This document shows, piece by piece, positions 51,946-60,254 of a stretch of 64,000 nucleotides of DNA. The number at the start of each line of letters is the position of its first letter. Within the stretch, counting starts at the first letter, position 1. The position numbers were made by a program, and so were the translations under genes. The notes under the pieces were generated by a model. That model saw only the letters and a program-made list of their open reading frames with translations. It was not told where the DNA came from and did no database searches. This DNA comes from Limnoglobus roseus (lineage in GTDB: Bacteria > Planctomycetota > Planctomycetia > Gemmatales > Gemmataceae), in NCBI RefSeq assembly GCF_008254045.1, contig NZ_CP042425.1, positions 1,116,001 through 1,180,000 on the forward strand. Direction: 5' to 3'.

Positions 51946-52395
51946 TCACCCCGGCGGGCGGACGGTCCGTCCGAAGGTGGTGGAGAGGACCACGACCCAC
52001 CCGGTGTCGCCCTTGCGCAAGGTCACGGCGTCCTTGAACCGGTGGCGGTGGACACCCTTGCCCGACAAGGTCACGTGCGCGACCGCCCGGTCCCCGTTTT
52101 CTTCACAATCCCCGATGTGTACGGCCTGCGGCTCGAACCCCAACCCGCGGCGGTAGTCCTCGCCCAGGCGGGCGAACTTTTCTGCACTGACGCGCGCCTT
52201 CGAGTCGGCCGCGAGGGTGCCGTAGGCTGCCGCCCAGTCCTTGTGGATGATTCCTTCGAAGTAGGCTTGGGCCGCCGCCTTCGCGCCGGTTTCCACCGGC
52301 GCGGCCGGGGGCGGTTGGCCGCACCCGACCATCCCGGCGAGCGCTGCCACCGCGAGAATGCGGCCGCCCCACTGCGCGACATGTGTTCCGCTCAC
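51946..52395 (-). CDS. Small lipoprotein, SnoaL/DUF4878-like, 149 aa
   Basis: The GTG at 52393-52395 overlaps the stop of the DUF1559 gene (GTGA) and has GGAG upstream. A lipoprotein signal ends in 'LAGMVGCGQ'. The mature domain of ~110 residues ('[20 protein letters not shown]', '[20 protein letters not shown]') has the alpha+beta pattern of NTF2/SnoaL-like lipoproteins. Translation is coupled to the pilin-like gene. It may help the surface appendage or pseudopilus, but this is only context. Confidence 0.65.
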   Translation of the reverse strand: MSGTHVAQWGGRILAVAALAGMVGCGQPPPAAPVETGAKAAAQAYFEGIIHKDWAAAYGTLAADSKARVSAEKFARLGEDYRRGLGFEPQAVHIGDCEENGDRAVAHVTLSGKGVHRHRFKDAVTLRKGDTGWVVVLSTTFGRTVRPPG

Positions 52396-53180
52396 GGGTA
52401 GCTCCCGTCGGCGGTGAGGACTTGCTTGTCCGGGTACATGTCCACGACGGCCGCGTCCCACGTCAGGGTGGCGGCGTGCCCGTCCAGGTACAGGTAGTTC
52501 GCCACCTGGGTGTGCCGCGTGTGCGCCATCCAGGGCTTGAGAATCCCGGTGCCGAGCCAGATGTCGTAATCATCCTGCCGCGGGTCTTCGTCGTCAGCCA
52601 CGTTGAACACGGCCGCGTTCCGCTCGTTGAAGCAGATGAACTGACTCGTGCCGACCTCGTTGACGAACCGCATCAGCGTCCACTGCCCGTACCGCCGGGA
52701 CTTGTGACTGAGCAGCGAGTTCATCAGGTAGCTCGCCCGGTGTTCGACGCCGTCGACCATGCCCGTGTCCGGGTCGATGAACGGCTTTCGTTCCGACAAG
52801 TCCGCCGGGCAGCGGTAAATTTGCTCGCTGGGCAGGACAATGCCCTGCCGCGACAGGTTCTCGTTCGCCTCCTGGGTGCCGCCGATGAACGGCATGATCT
52901 TGTCCTCCCAGTAAATCTCGGCGAACGAGTTCGAGTGGGCGGTGTTCGCGACCACGTCGGCGTCGAACGGGTGGTGCAGGAAGAACTGCCCGTTCGTGAC
53001 TTCGTAGTACTGGTGGACGGCCAACCCGATCTGCCGGAGGTTGTTCTGACACTGCGCCCGCGCGGCCGCCGCGCGAACCTTCTGGACCGCGGGCAGGAGC
53101 AAGCCGATCAGGATCGCGATAATGGCGATCACGACGAGCAATTCGATGAGCGTGAACGCTGAGCGACGGTGTCGATCCAT
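52392..53180 (-). CDS. DUF1559 pilin-like protein, 262 aa
   Basis: The ATG at 53178-53180 gives [20 protein letters not shown], a type IV pilin/pseudopilin prepilin motif (F-T-L-I-E). '[20 protein letters not shown]' and [13 protein letters not shown] are conserved in DUF1559, and the C-terminal H-X9-DG box is '[13 protein letters not shown]'. These proteins are greatly expanded in planctomycetes and are thought to be secretion-system pseudopilins. Length is at the lower normal end. Confidence 0.85.
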   Translation of the reverse strand: MDRHRRSAFTLIELLVVIAIIAILIGLLLPAVQKVRAAAARAQCQNNLRQIGLAVHQYYEVTNGQFFLHHPFDADVVANTAHSNSFAEIYWEDKIMPFIGGTQEANENLSRQGIVLPSEQIYRCPADLSERKPFIDPDTGMVDGVEHRASYLMNSLLSHKSRRYGQWTLMRFVNEVGTSQFICFNERNAAVFNVADDEDPRQDDYDIWLGTGILKPWMAHTRHTQVANYLYLDGHAATLTWDAAVVDMYPDKQVLTADGSYP

Positions 53181-53395
53181 GAAGCATTCTCCCGGAGATG
53201 AGAACGGGATCATTCATACCAACCAATTCAACGGCAAGCTAGAAAATTCCGGCAAGATAGGAAGAACCGGCACAGACAGCCCAGATTCTCGGACGAGCGC
53301 CTTCCCCAGAATTTGCCGCGGCGGACTAAAAAGTCTTCGTCGCGCGCGACGCGCCGACGCGCCCCGCGGCACAGCCTTGTGAGGAACCTTCCCGC

Positions 53396-55486
53396 ATGAC
53401 CGCGAACCGCACGGCCCACGCTTTCGCTCGCCTTCGGCCCACGCCGGACGAACCCGACGCGGAGTTGCTGCGGCGGTACGCCGCCGCCCGCGACGCCGGC
53501 GCGTTCGAGGCGATCGTCCGCCGGCACGCGGCACTCGTGTTCGCGGCCTGCCGCCGCGTCACCGGCCACGCGCACGACGCCGAGGACGCCTTTCAAGCGG
53601 TGTTCCTCGTCCTGGCCCGCAACGCCGGGTCGGTCCGCGAACCGCACCTGTTGGCGTCATGGCTGTACGGCGTGGCGGTGCGGGTCGGGCGGAAGGCCCG
53701 GGCGCGGTCGCCGCAGCGGCGGGAAGAATCGAGGGCGACCGTGCCGGAACCGCTGACACCGCCGCCGGGCGATTGGGCCGACGTGGGGCCGGTGATCGAC
53801 GAGGAACTCGCCGGCCTGCCCGCGTGGTACCGGCAAGCGGTCCTCCTGTGCGACGTACAGCAGCAATCGCGGACCGAGGCGGCCGCGCGGCTCGGGGTTC
53901 CCGAGGGGACACTGAGCAGCCGGCTGGCGAAAGGCCGCAAGTTGCTGGCCGGCCGCCTCGCCCGCCGCGGCGTGACGCTTGCCCTGCCGGCCCTGGCTTC
54001 GATCGCGACGGCGGCCGTGCCGGAACTGCTCATCCGGCAGACGCTCGAAACCGTGGCCGTTGGGGCGGCCGGCGGATTTGTTGGACCTTCTATCTCCGAA
54101 CTGGCCCGCGAGGGAATAACCGTGGTGCGAAAACTTCTCTTCCTGAGTGGCGGCGTGATCGCTGCCACCGCCCTCGGTGTCGGCTTGGCCGGCGACCCCG
54201 TGAAGCCGCCGGCGGCCGACCCCCAACCTCTCACCGCAAAGCCAGCCGCCGCGATCGCCGACGCGCCGAAGACGGAAGCCCGAGTCGGCCCGCCGCGGCA
54301 GCGGGGGATCGTGAACGTCGCGCAACTGTTGCAGTCGGTCCGGTGGTCCGCCGACGGCAAGCGGTTGCTGCTGACCGGCTCCTATCCCACGCCGTTCCCC
54401 GCGCAGTTCGACGTGCCGTCATACGCCGTCAAGGTAATCCCCGTCGCCCCTGAAGGATTGCAACCGCCCGCAGGCGCGGCTTGGTCGCCGGTCCGCGGTG
54501 ATATCATCGGCCCCGACTCGGCCGACCCGCTCGGGGTGATCGTTCACGTGAAGGAGGAAGGCGGGATCAACGTCCGCAACGAACTCGTCCGCTATCAACT
54601 GCCGTCGGACGGGAAGGGCGGCGTGAAGACGATCAGCCGGGTCGACCTGGCGGACGACGTGCTGTCCAGCGCACAACTGCCACCGGACGGCCGACAGGCG
54701 GTGATGATCGCGGTCGACGAAGCCACGGGAATGGCGGAGATTCGGGAGATCGACCCGGCGACCGGCCGGACGACGCGGGTGGTCTTCCGCACGCCCGAAG
54801 ATTACTGGGCGATGAGCGGGAACGGGGCGGCGATCGTCACCGTGGTCCACAACCGGGGCGAGCCCACGGCCGAGCACCCCGGCCGTGGGGCCACCGTGCG
54901 GGAAGTTCACGTCTGGGACGCGGCCGCAAACAAGCAGCGGTGCGCGTGGAAGGTGACGAACGCGGCGGAAGTCGTATCGGTCGTGCCGAGCCACGACGGG
55001 AAGGCCCTCGCGATCGTCGACTTGGGGGTCACCATTCTGGACACGCTCACCGGCAAGGAGGTGCGGCGGTACGAACCGGCCGCCGGCCGCAGCACGTCGG
55101 GTGTGTACCTGTCGCACGACGGCCGCCTGACGGTTATCAGCGAAGTGCGGCTCCCCACACCACAGCCCGGAGCGGCCGGAGCGGCCGGGCCGGGCGGAGG
55201 GCCGCCGGGGGCGATGCTAGGCTACGGCGACACGCCCCCGGTACGCCGCACCCCGCAGTTCGTGACCGTCTACGACAACGCCACCGGCAAGCCGATCAAG
55301 AAATGGGAGACGGGCAACGGCGTCGAGCTCGCGTTCGCCCCGGACCGGGCGACGCTGGCAGTTTTGGAGTGGCCGCCATCCACGCCCGCCCGGGGTTCAG
55401 CGCCCGGCATGCCGGGCGGCGGTGGAATACCCGGGGGGAGCGACGAAGCGATCGCGCGGTTGGGCCTCTGGGACTTCGGAAAGTGA
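53396..55486 (+). CDS. ECF sigma factor fused to TM and propeller-like domain, 696 aa
   Basis: Residues ~20-100 are sigma region 2 ('DAGAFEAIVRRHAALVFAAC', 'HDAEDAFQAVFLVLARNAGS'). Residues ~135-185 are region 4 ('LPAWYRQAVLLCDVQQQSRT', 'AARLGVPEGTLSSRLAKGRK'). A hydrophobic segment ('LLFLSGGVIAATALGVGLAG', ~residues 250-270) divides this from a ~400-residue C-terminal domain with WD40/propeller-like repeats ('VRWSADGKRLLLTGSY', 'VPSHDGKALAIVDLGVTILD'). Such fusions are known planctomycete ECF types in which the C-terminal part is extracytoplasmic and may control the sigma factor. It is therefore a candidate membrane-tethered regulator. Confidence 0.8.
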   Translation: MTANRTAHAFARLRPTPDEPDAELLRRYAAARDAGAFEAIVRRHAALVFAACRRVTGHAHDAEDAFQAVFLVLARNAGSVREPHLLASWLYGVAVRVGRKARARSPQRREESRATVPEPLTPPPGDWADVGPVIDEELAGLPAWYRQAVLLCDVQQQSRTEAAARLGVPEGTLSSRLAKGRKLLAGRLARRGVTLALPALASIATAAVPELLIRQTLETVAVGAAGGFVGPSISELAREGITVVRKLLFLSGGVIAATALGVGLAGDPVKPPAADPQPLTAKPAAAIADAPKTEARVGPPRQRGIVNVAQLLQSVRWSADGKRLLLTGSYPTPFPAQFDVPSYAVKVIPVAPEGLQPPAGAAWSPVRGDIIGPDSADPLGVIVHVKEEGGINVRNELVRYQLPSDGKGGVKTISRVDLADDVLSSAQLPPDGRQAVMIAVDEATGMAEIREIDPATGRTTRVVFRTPEDYWAMSGNGAAIVTVVHNRGEPTAEHPGRGATVREVHVWDAAANKQRCAWKVTNAAEVVSVVPSHDGKALAIVDLGVTILDTLTGKEVRRYEPAAGRSTSGVYLSHDGRLTVISEVRLPTPQPGAAGAAGPGGGPPGAMLGYGDTPPVRRTPQFVTVYDNATGKPIKKWETGNGVELAFAPDRATLAVLEWPPSTPARGSAPGMPGGGGIPGGSDEAIARLGLWDFGK

Positions 55487-55495
55487 CCGGGGCGA

Positions 55496-56776
55496 TCAGC
55501 CCCAGAAGCCGGTGAGCCGTTCCTTCTCGGCCACGCCGAGGGGGAACTTCTTGCTCATCGGGTGGTCGGCGATGCCGGCGAACGCGCGCAGAGCTTCGTG
55601 AACGTGTTCCGGCCGCACGCGGACGCCCTTCTCCTTGTCGACCTTCAACGCCTTCGGGTCGAACGGCACGGCAAACTGCTTCTCGTCAGTGGCCCCGAGC
55701 ACGCGGTTCCCCTTGATGCCGCGGCCGAGGAACTGGATCGAGCCGATCGACCAATGGTCCTTGCCGTTCCCCCCGTTGTACGTCGGCGTGCGGCCCATCT
55801 CGCTCTGCACGATCACGACGAGCTGTTCCCGAATCTTCAACTCTTCGGCCCGCCGGAAGAAGTACGCGATGCCGGCCAGGAACTCGGGGATGAGCTTCAT
55901 CTGATCGGCGTCGTTGTTCGCGTGGCTGTCGAACTGCCCGATGCTGAGGTTCGCGGACACGCAGACGCCCGCCTTGAACGACGCCAGCGCGATCTCAGCT
56001 TGCTGCGACATCCGCTCTTTCGGCGTCGTCTTCGGGATATATTGCGTGACGCGCTCGAGTGCCTTCGAGTTGACCTGGGCGGCGTAGAGCATGTTCTCGC
56101 CGCGCTCCTCGCGCGGCAGTCGCGGCGCGGCCGCGCGCGACTCCTGCTGATCCTTCAAGGCGGCTTCAATGCGGTCGAGCGCGAACTTGTCGTGGTAGGG
56201 TGAGCGAAGGTTCCCCTCGACGGCATCGGCGTTGGCGATCTTCTGGAGCGAAGGCAGGTACGGCACGCGGGACATGGCCACGAGGTTGCCGGTGGCCGAG
56301 TAGTTGCCGAACGTGAGGAACGCCAGCGGGCAGTCCGGCCCCCGACACGCCGCGACGAGGGCCGCGAACGTCGGGTACGCCAGGCTGTCGAGCTTGCCGG
56401 TGGCCATGTACCGGGCACCCGGCGAGTGGTTGTTCACCGAGTAGTCGAGCCCGTTGAACGTGAGCAACTCGCTGCCGTGAGCGGCGTAGAAGTCCTCATT
56501 CGTCATCCCGCCCTTCGCGCTCTTGGCCGTCGGCGCGAAGGCGTGTGCCCCCTTCGTGAGGATGTCGCCGTCCTTGTAGAGGCGGTTGATCCCGTTGGTG
56601 CCCTTCGGGTCCATGAGGTATGTCGTGTCCCACCCGCCGGAGGCGTTGAAGACGACGTAGTACGGCCCGCCGTAAGGTTCGTCCTTCGGCTTCGCGGTGG
56701 CCGTGCCCGGGTGAACGAACGGTACGGCGAACCCGAGGCCGGCGAACCCGCAGAGTTTGAGGAAGTCGCGTCGCAT
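55496..56776 (-). CDS. DUF1501 protein with Tat-like signal, 426 aa
   Basis: The ATG at 56774-56776 starts MRRDFLKLCGFAGLGFAVPF, a twin-arginine-like signal (RRDFLK). 'YVVFNASGGWDTTYLMDPKG', 'NNHSPGARYMATGKLDSLAY', 'FDSHANNDADQMKLIPEFLA' and 'VVIVQSEMGRTPTYNGGNGK' are conserved DUF1501 (sulfatase-like) motifs. It normally forms an operon with a DUF1549/PSD1-type gene, here on the same strand upstream at 57691-59994 but separated by an IS element. Substrate unknown. Confidence 0.85.
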   Translation of the reverse strand: MRRDFLKLCGFAGLGFAVPFVHPGTATAKPKDEPYGGPYYVVFNASGGWDTTYLMDPKGTNGINRLYKDGDILTKGAHAFAPTAKSAKGGMTNEDFYAAHGSELLTFNGLDYSVNNHSPGARYMATGKLDSLAYPTFAALVAACRGPDCPLAFLTFGNYSATGNLVAMSRVPYLPSLQKIANADAVEGNLRSPYHDKFALDRIEAALKDQQESRAAAPRLPREERGENMLYAAQVNSKALERVTQYIPKTTPKERMSQQAEIALASFKAGVCVSANLSIGQFDSHANNDADQMKLIPEFLAGIAYFFRRAEELKIREQLVVIVQSEMGRTPTYNGGNGKDHWSIGSIQFLGRGIKGNRVLGATDEKQFAVPFDPKALKVDKEKGVRVRPEHVHEALRAFAGIADHPMSKKFPLGVAEKERLTGFWG

Positions 56777-56805
56777 GGAGAAGCCTCTTGGCGAGCCGAG
56801 CACAG

Positions 56806-57630
56806 TAGGTTGTGTGGACAGTAGTGGCGGTCGGTCGCATAACGGCCTCGACTCCCTCGGAGGCGGCTGGCATGCGACGGCATGAACTCTCGGACGCAGA
56901 CTGGGCGGCGGTGCGGCCGCTGCTCCCGGCCCGCGGGCCGGCCGGCGGGGACCACCGGGCGTTCGTCAACGCCGTCCTGTACGTCCTGCGGACCGGCGTC
57001 CCGTGGCGGGACCTGCCACCGCGGTTCGGCAACTGGAACTCGGTCTGGCGGCGGTTCCGGCGGTGGTCGGCGGCCGGCGTGTGGGGGCGAGTGCTCGAGG
57101 CCGTCCGCGACCCGGACGTGTCCACCCTCATCCTCGACTCGACCGTCGTCCGGGCCCACCCGCACGCCGCCGGGGCGGAAAAAAAGCGGGCGGCCAGGCC
57201 GTCGGCCGCAGCCCCGGCGGGTTCGGCACCAAGGTCCACGCGGCCGTGACCGGCCGCGGCCACCCGGTCGCCCTGTTGCTCACGCCCGGCCAAGCCGGGG
57301 ACGGGCCGCGGGCGGCCGCCCTGCTGGCCGGCCACCGGCCACGGGTGGTCATCGCCGATCGCGGGTACGACAGCGACGCCCTCCGTCGGCTGGTCCGCCG
57401 GCTGCGGGCCAAGGCCGTCATCCGCCCGCTCGGGTGCCGCCGCCGGCGGGTGCGGTACGACCGCCGGGTGTATCGCACCCGCAACGTCGTCGAGCGGTTC
57501 TGGGCCCGGGTCAAGCAGTGCCGGCGGGTGGCCACCCGGTACGACAAGCTCGACCAGTGCTACCTCGGGTTCGTACACTTGGCCTCCGCCCTGGATGTCC
57601 TGAGGCACCCGTGACTGTCCACACGACCTA
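56806..57630 (+). mobile_element. IS5-family insertion sequence (second type)
   Basis: Terminal inverted repeats TAGGTTGTGTGGACAGT (56806-56822) and ACTGTCCACACGACCTA (57614-57630) differ at one position. AG is repeated on both sides (56804-56805, 57631-57632), a possible 2-bp target duplication. Length ~825 bp. It sits between the DUF1549 and DUF1501 genes and within a former long palindrome. Confidence 0.8.
56872..57614 (+). CDS. IS5-family transposase with programmed -1 frameshift
   Basis: The ATG at 56872 (MRRHELSDADWAAVRPLLPA) follows GGAGG. The first frame includes 'GVPWRDLPPRFGNWNSVWRR' and 'ILDSTVVRAHPHAAGAEKK' and ends at 57249. The second frame continues 'GGQAVGRSPGGFGTKVHAAV', 'VIADRGYDSDALRRLVRRL' and 'YRTRNVVERFWARVKQCRRV', ending at 57614. 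The DDE Asp and Glu residues are visible in LDSTVVRAH, ADRGYDS and RNVVERF. The shift site is A AAA AAG (57180-57186), as in the other IS5-type element here, although the proteins are clearly different. Confidence 0.8.
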
Positions 57631-57669
57631 AGGTGCCGGGTGAGTATCAGTGGCATTCACCCGGCACCT
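57631..57669 (-). terminator. Hairpin downstream of the DUF1549 gene
   Basis: AGGTGCCGGGTGA (57631-57643) pairs perfectly with TCACCCGGCACCT (57657-57669). It follows the DUF1549 gene stop by 21 bp. GTGCTCGGCTCGC (57674-57686) is the complement of GCGAGCCGAGCAC on the other side of the IS (56791-56803), so the IS split a longer palindrome. Confidence 0.6.
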
Positions 57670-57690
57670 CACGGTGCTCGGCTCGCCCGG

Positions 57691-59994
57691 TCACTCGTAC
57701 AGGAACTCTTGCCGCCGCAGCAGGTACGTCACGACGGCCCGCCACGCGCGGACGGTGTAGTGTGGATCGTCGCCCGCCACGCCTTGGCGGCAGGAATACG
57801 CTTCGTGCTTGTCGAAGCCCTTCTGCTCCTTCGCGTCGGCCAAGACGTCGGCGAACAACTTAAACGTGCGGTCCACCTCGGCCGAGTCGGGTTTGTCGTG
57901 CCGGCCGAGGATGCGCTCGTGAAGGTGGACGATGGCCGCGCGAATCTTCTTGTCGCCGTCATCGGAGCCGGGCAGCACGTCCGGTTCGATGCCGGGGAAA
58001 AGTTTGCGGTCGGGCGCGGGGCGTGCGAAGTCGCGGGCCACGTTCTTGCACGCCACGTCGTTCGACAGGATGCGCTGAATCGCGCCGATCGCCCCGCTCG
58101 GGTCCGATGCCCGCTCCGTCACTTCCTGCGAGTCGATGCCGCCGTAGAGCTTCGCGAGTTCGCCTTCCAGGCGGTTCCACCGTTGGCCGAAGATCGCGCC
58201 AACCTTCCGCTCCATCTGTTCTGGTGACAGCATCCGCACCAACCCTACGTCGTCGAGTTCGGCCCGCCGCTTCGGGTCGCGCGGCGACATGGCCAGTCCG
58301 TCCACGCGGTAGAAGTCGGAGGCGACCCACTCTTGAATCGCGACCTTGAAGTTGAAGTTCGCCTTCGCGAACCGCCCGGCGATCGTCTCGACCTGCCGGC
58401 GTTGCTCGTGGTAAGCCCGGTACTTCGCGGCGAACAGCGGGTCGTCCAAATCCTTCGGCGGCAGTAACACCTTGCGGCCGGTCAGCAGATAGTAAGCGTG
58501 CTCGACCATCGCGACGGCGAACCGCGGGTCGTTCGCCGTGCGGTCGCCGAGCCACGCGAGCGCCCGCCATCGCTGGTTCGCGGGCAAGTCCTCGCCCTCG
58601 AAGCCGGCCGCGAACATGTCCTTGAACCACCCGCCCTTCCGCTTGCCATAGAGGCTGAAGTTCGCGTCGAACCGCCAGTAGTCTTGAAACAAGCTGGCCA
58701 CCGGGTCGAGCGTCTTGTGGCAGACGACGCACTCGGCCGCCTCCATCGTCGGCACCTTGAACTTCGCCTGGGCCGCCGCGGCGTCCGACACGCGGGCGGC
58801 GAGTTCCAGCACGTCCACGCCGAGGAAGTGCTGGTAGTACATCCGCGCCCGCAGGCGGTTGCGGTTCGTCTCTGTCGTTGGGTAACGGGCCAAATATTGG
58901 AACGTGCTCAGCAGCCCGGCGTGCGGGTAGAAGCCGGTGGCCGAGTCCTGGTTCTCCGACTTGTTCCGCCCGGCGAGCGCCTTCAACGTCACCGGGACGT
59001 ACTCGAACGGGTCGTCCGGGTTCTTGAACTGGGCTTTCACCTGCTCGAAGATGCCGTACCCGCGGGCCGTGTACGGCGACACCATGATGTAGTCGCCCGT
59101 CACGATCTCGGTGAACGGCCGGTCGTTGCGGACGATGTGCTCGATCATCTTCATCGGCTCGCCGAGGAGGGCCTTGCGGTAATCGTTGGCGAGCTTGTAC
59201 CCGGCCTGGCGGCGTTCCTTCTCGTCCTTGATGGCGCTCAGATCGTGCTTCTGATACCAGAGCCGGGATTTCTCGAAGTGCTCGTAGGACAGCGTCGCCG
59301 TCTCGGCGTTGTCGCTGAGGCCGACCGTCAGGAAGATGTCGTTGAAGCCTTCGCGGAGGCGGTCGTAGAAGGCGTCTTCCTTCATCACGGCGTCGAGGAT
59401 CGCAGGGATGGCCTTCATGCCGTCGCGCTCGGTCGCCCGCAACTCGGCGTCGGTCGGCAGTCGCCCGGCCAATGACAGCGTGACGCGGCGAAGGAGGCGG
59501 CGGGGTTCGGCCATCACGACACCGTCGAAGAACGGCGGGGCTTTCGGGTCGAGCGTCGGCGGGGCTGGGGCGACGGACAGCCGCGTGACGAACTTGGCGA
59601 GAATCTGATACCCCGCGGAGTCGGCCTTGAAAACCTCCTCGCCGCCGTGGCGGAGGTCGCCGCGGACCTTGAGCAACAGCCGCGACTGATCCTTCTCCTT
59701 CCGCTCGGCCATTCGCACGAAGGCGTCGCGGTTGTGCTTCAGTGCGTCGTCGCGTTCGCGGCCCTGACTCTTCGCGGGGTCTTGCAGCACGAACTTGCTC
59801 TCCTCGGCATCGCCCCCCTTCTTGTGGCACGTCAGGCACTTCTGCGCGCCGACCTTCGCCCAGACTTCGTCCTTGAAGAAGTCATCGACCGGCCGCGCAC
59901 ACGCCACCCCCGCGTAGGGCTTTTCGTCGCCGCAGGCCGGACCAGCCAACACGGTTGCGAGAGCGAGGACGACACCACAGAGACGCGCGGACAT
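57691..59994 (-). CDS. DUF1549/PSD1-type cytochrome-like protein, 767 aa
   Basis: The ATG at 59992-59994 starts a signal peptide (MSARLCGVVLALATVLAG). CLTCH (~53-57) is a heme-c or PSD1 motif, and CVVCH ('AAECVVCHKTLDPVASLFQD') is a second. 'LRRVTLSLAGRLPTDAELRA' is a strong DUF1549 signature. The C-terminal part has 'NDVACKNVARDFARPAPDRK' and ends 'AVVTYLLRRQEFLYE', typical for the family. Such proteins pair with DUF1501 proteins and may act in periplasmic redox or polysaccharide chemistry. The partner gene lies beyond the IS at 55496-56776. Confidence 0.8.
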   Translation of the reverse strand: MSARLCGVVLALATVLAGPACGDEKPYAGVACARPVDDFFKDEVWAKVGAQKCLTCHKKGGDAEESKFVLQDPAKSQGRERDDALKHNRDAFVRMAERKEKDQSRLLLKVRGDLRHGGEEVFKADSAGYQILAKFVTRLSVAPAPPTLDPKAPPFFDGVVMAEPRRLLRRVTLSLAGRLPTDAELRATERDGMKAIPAILDAVMKEDAFYDRLREGFNDIFLTVGLSDNAETATLSYEHFEKSRLWYQKHDLSAIKDEKERRQAGYKLANDYRKALLGEPMKMIEHIVRNDRPFTEIVTGDYIMVSPYTARGYGIFEQVKAQFKNPDDPFEYVPVTLKALAGRNKSENQDSATGFYPHAGLLSTFQYLARYPTTETNRNRLRARMYYQHFLGVDVLELAARVSDAAAAQAKFKVPTMEAAECVVCHKTLDPVASLFQDYWRFDANFSLYGKRKGGWFKDMFAAGFEGEDLPANQRWRALAWLGDRTANDPRFAVAMVEHAYYLLTGRKVLLPPKDLDDPLFAAKYRAYHEQRRQVETIAGRFAKANFNFKVAIQEWVASDFYRVDGLAMSPRDPKRRAELDDVGLVRMLSPEQMERKVGAIFGQRWNRLEGELAKLYGGIDSQEVTERASDPSGAIGAIQRILSNDVACKNVARDFARPAPDRKLFPGIEPDVLPGSDDGDKKIRAAIVHLHERILGRHDKPDSAEVDRTFKLFADVLADAKEQKGFDKHEAYSCRQGVAGDDPHYTVRAWRAVVTYLLRRQEFLYE

Positions 59995-60254
59995 GGCGAA
60001 TGATCTCGGGGCAGGGGGAACGTTACAGCGTTCGCGGATCGACCGGTCCGTCGTGGGCCGTGGGATGGCGGGAGTTCGACTGCACCACTGTAACCGATGA
60101 GAACACTCCTCCGCCATGCGATTTTTTGATCGCCGGCCGCCGCACGTCGCGATCGCCGCGACGAGTTGACCTGTTTAGGCCATTGGAACCGGCACCGTCG
60201 GCGGCGAGAATCTCCTTCGAGCGACGGCCCCTCTCACGTCCCCGGAGTCCGGTC

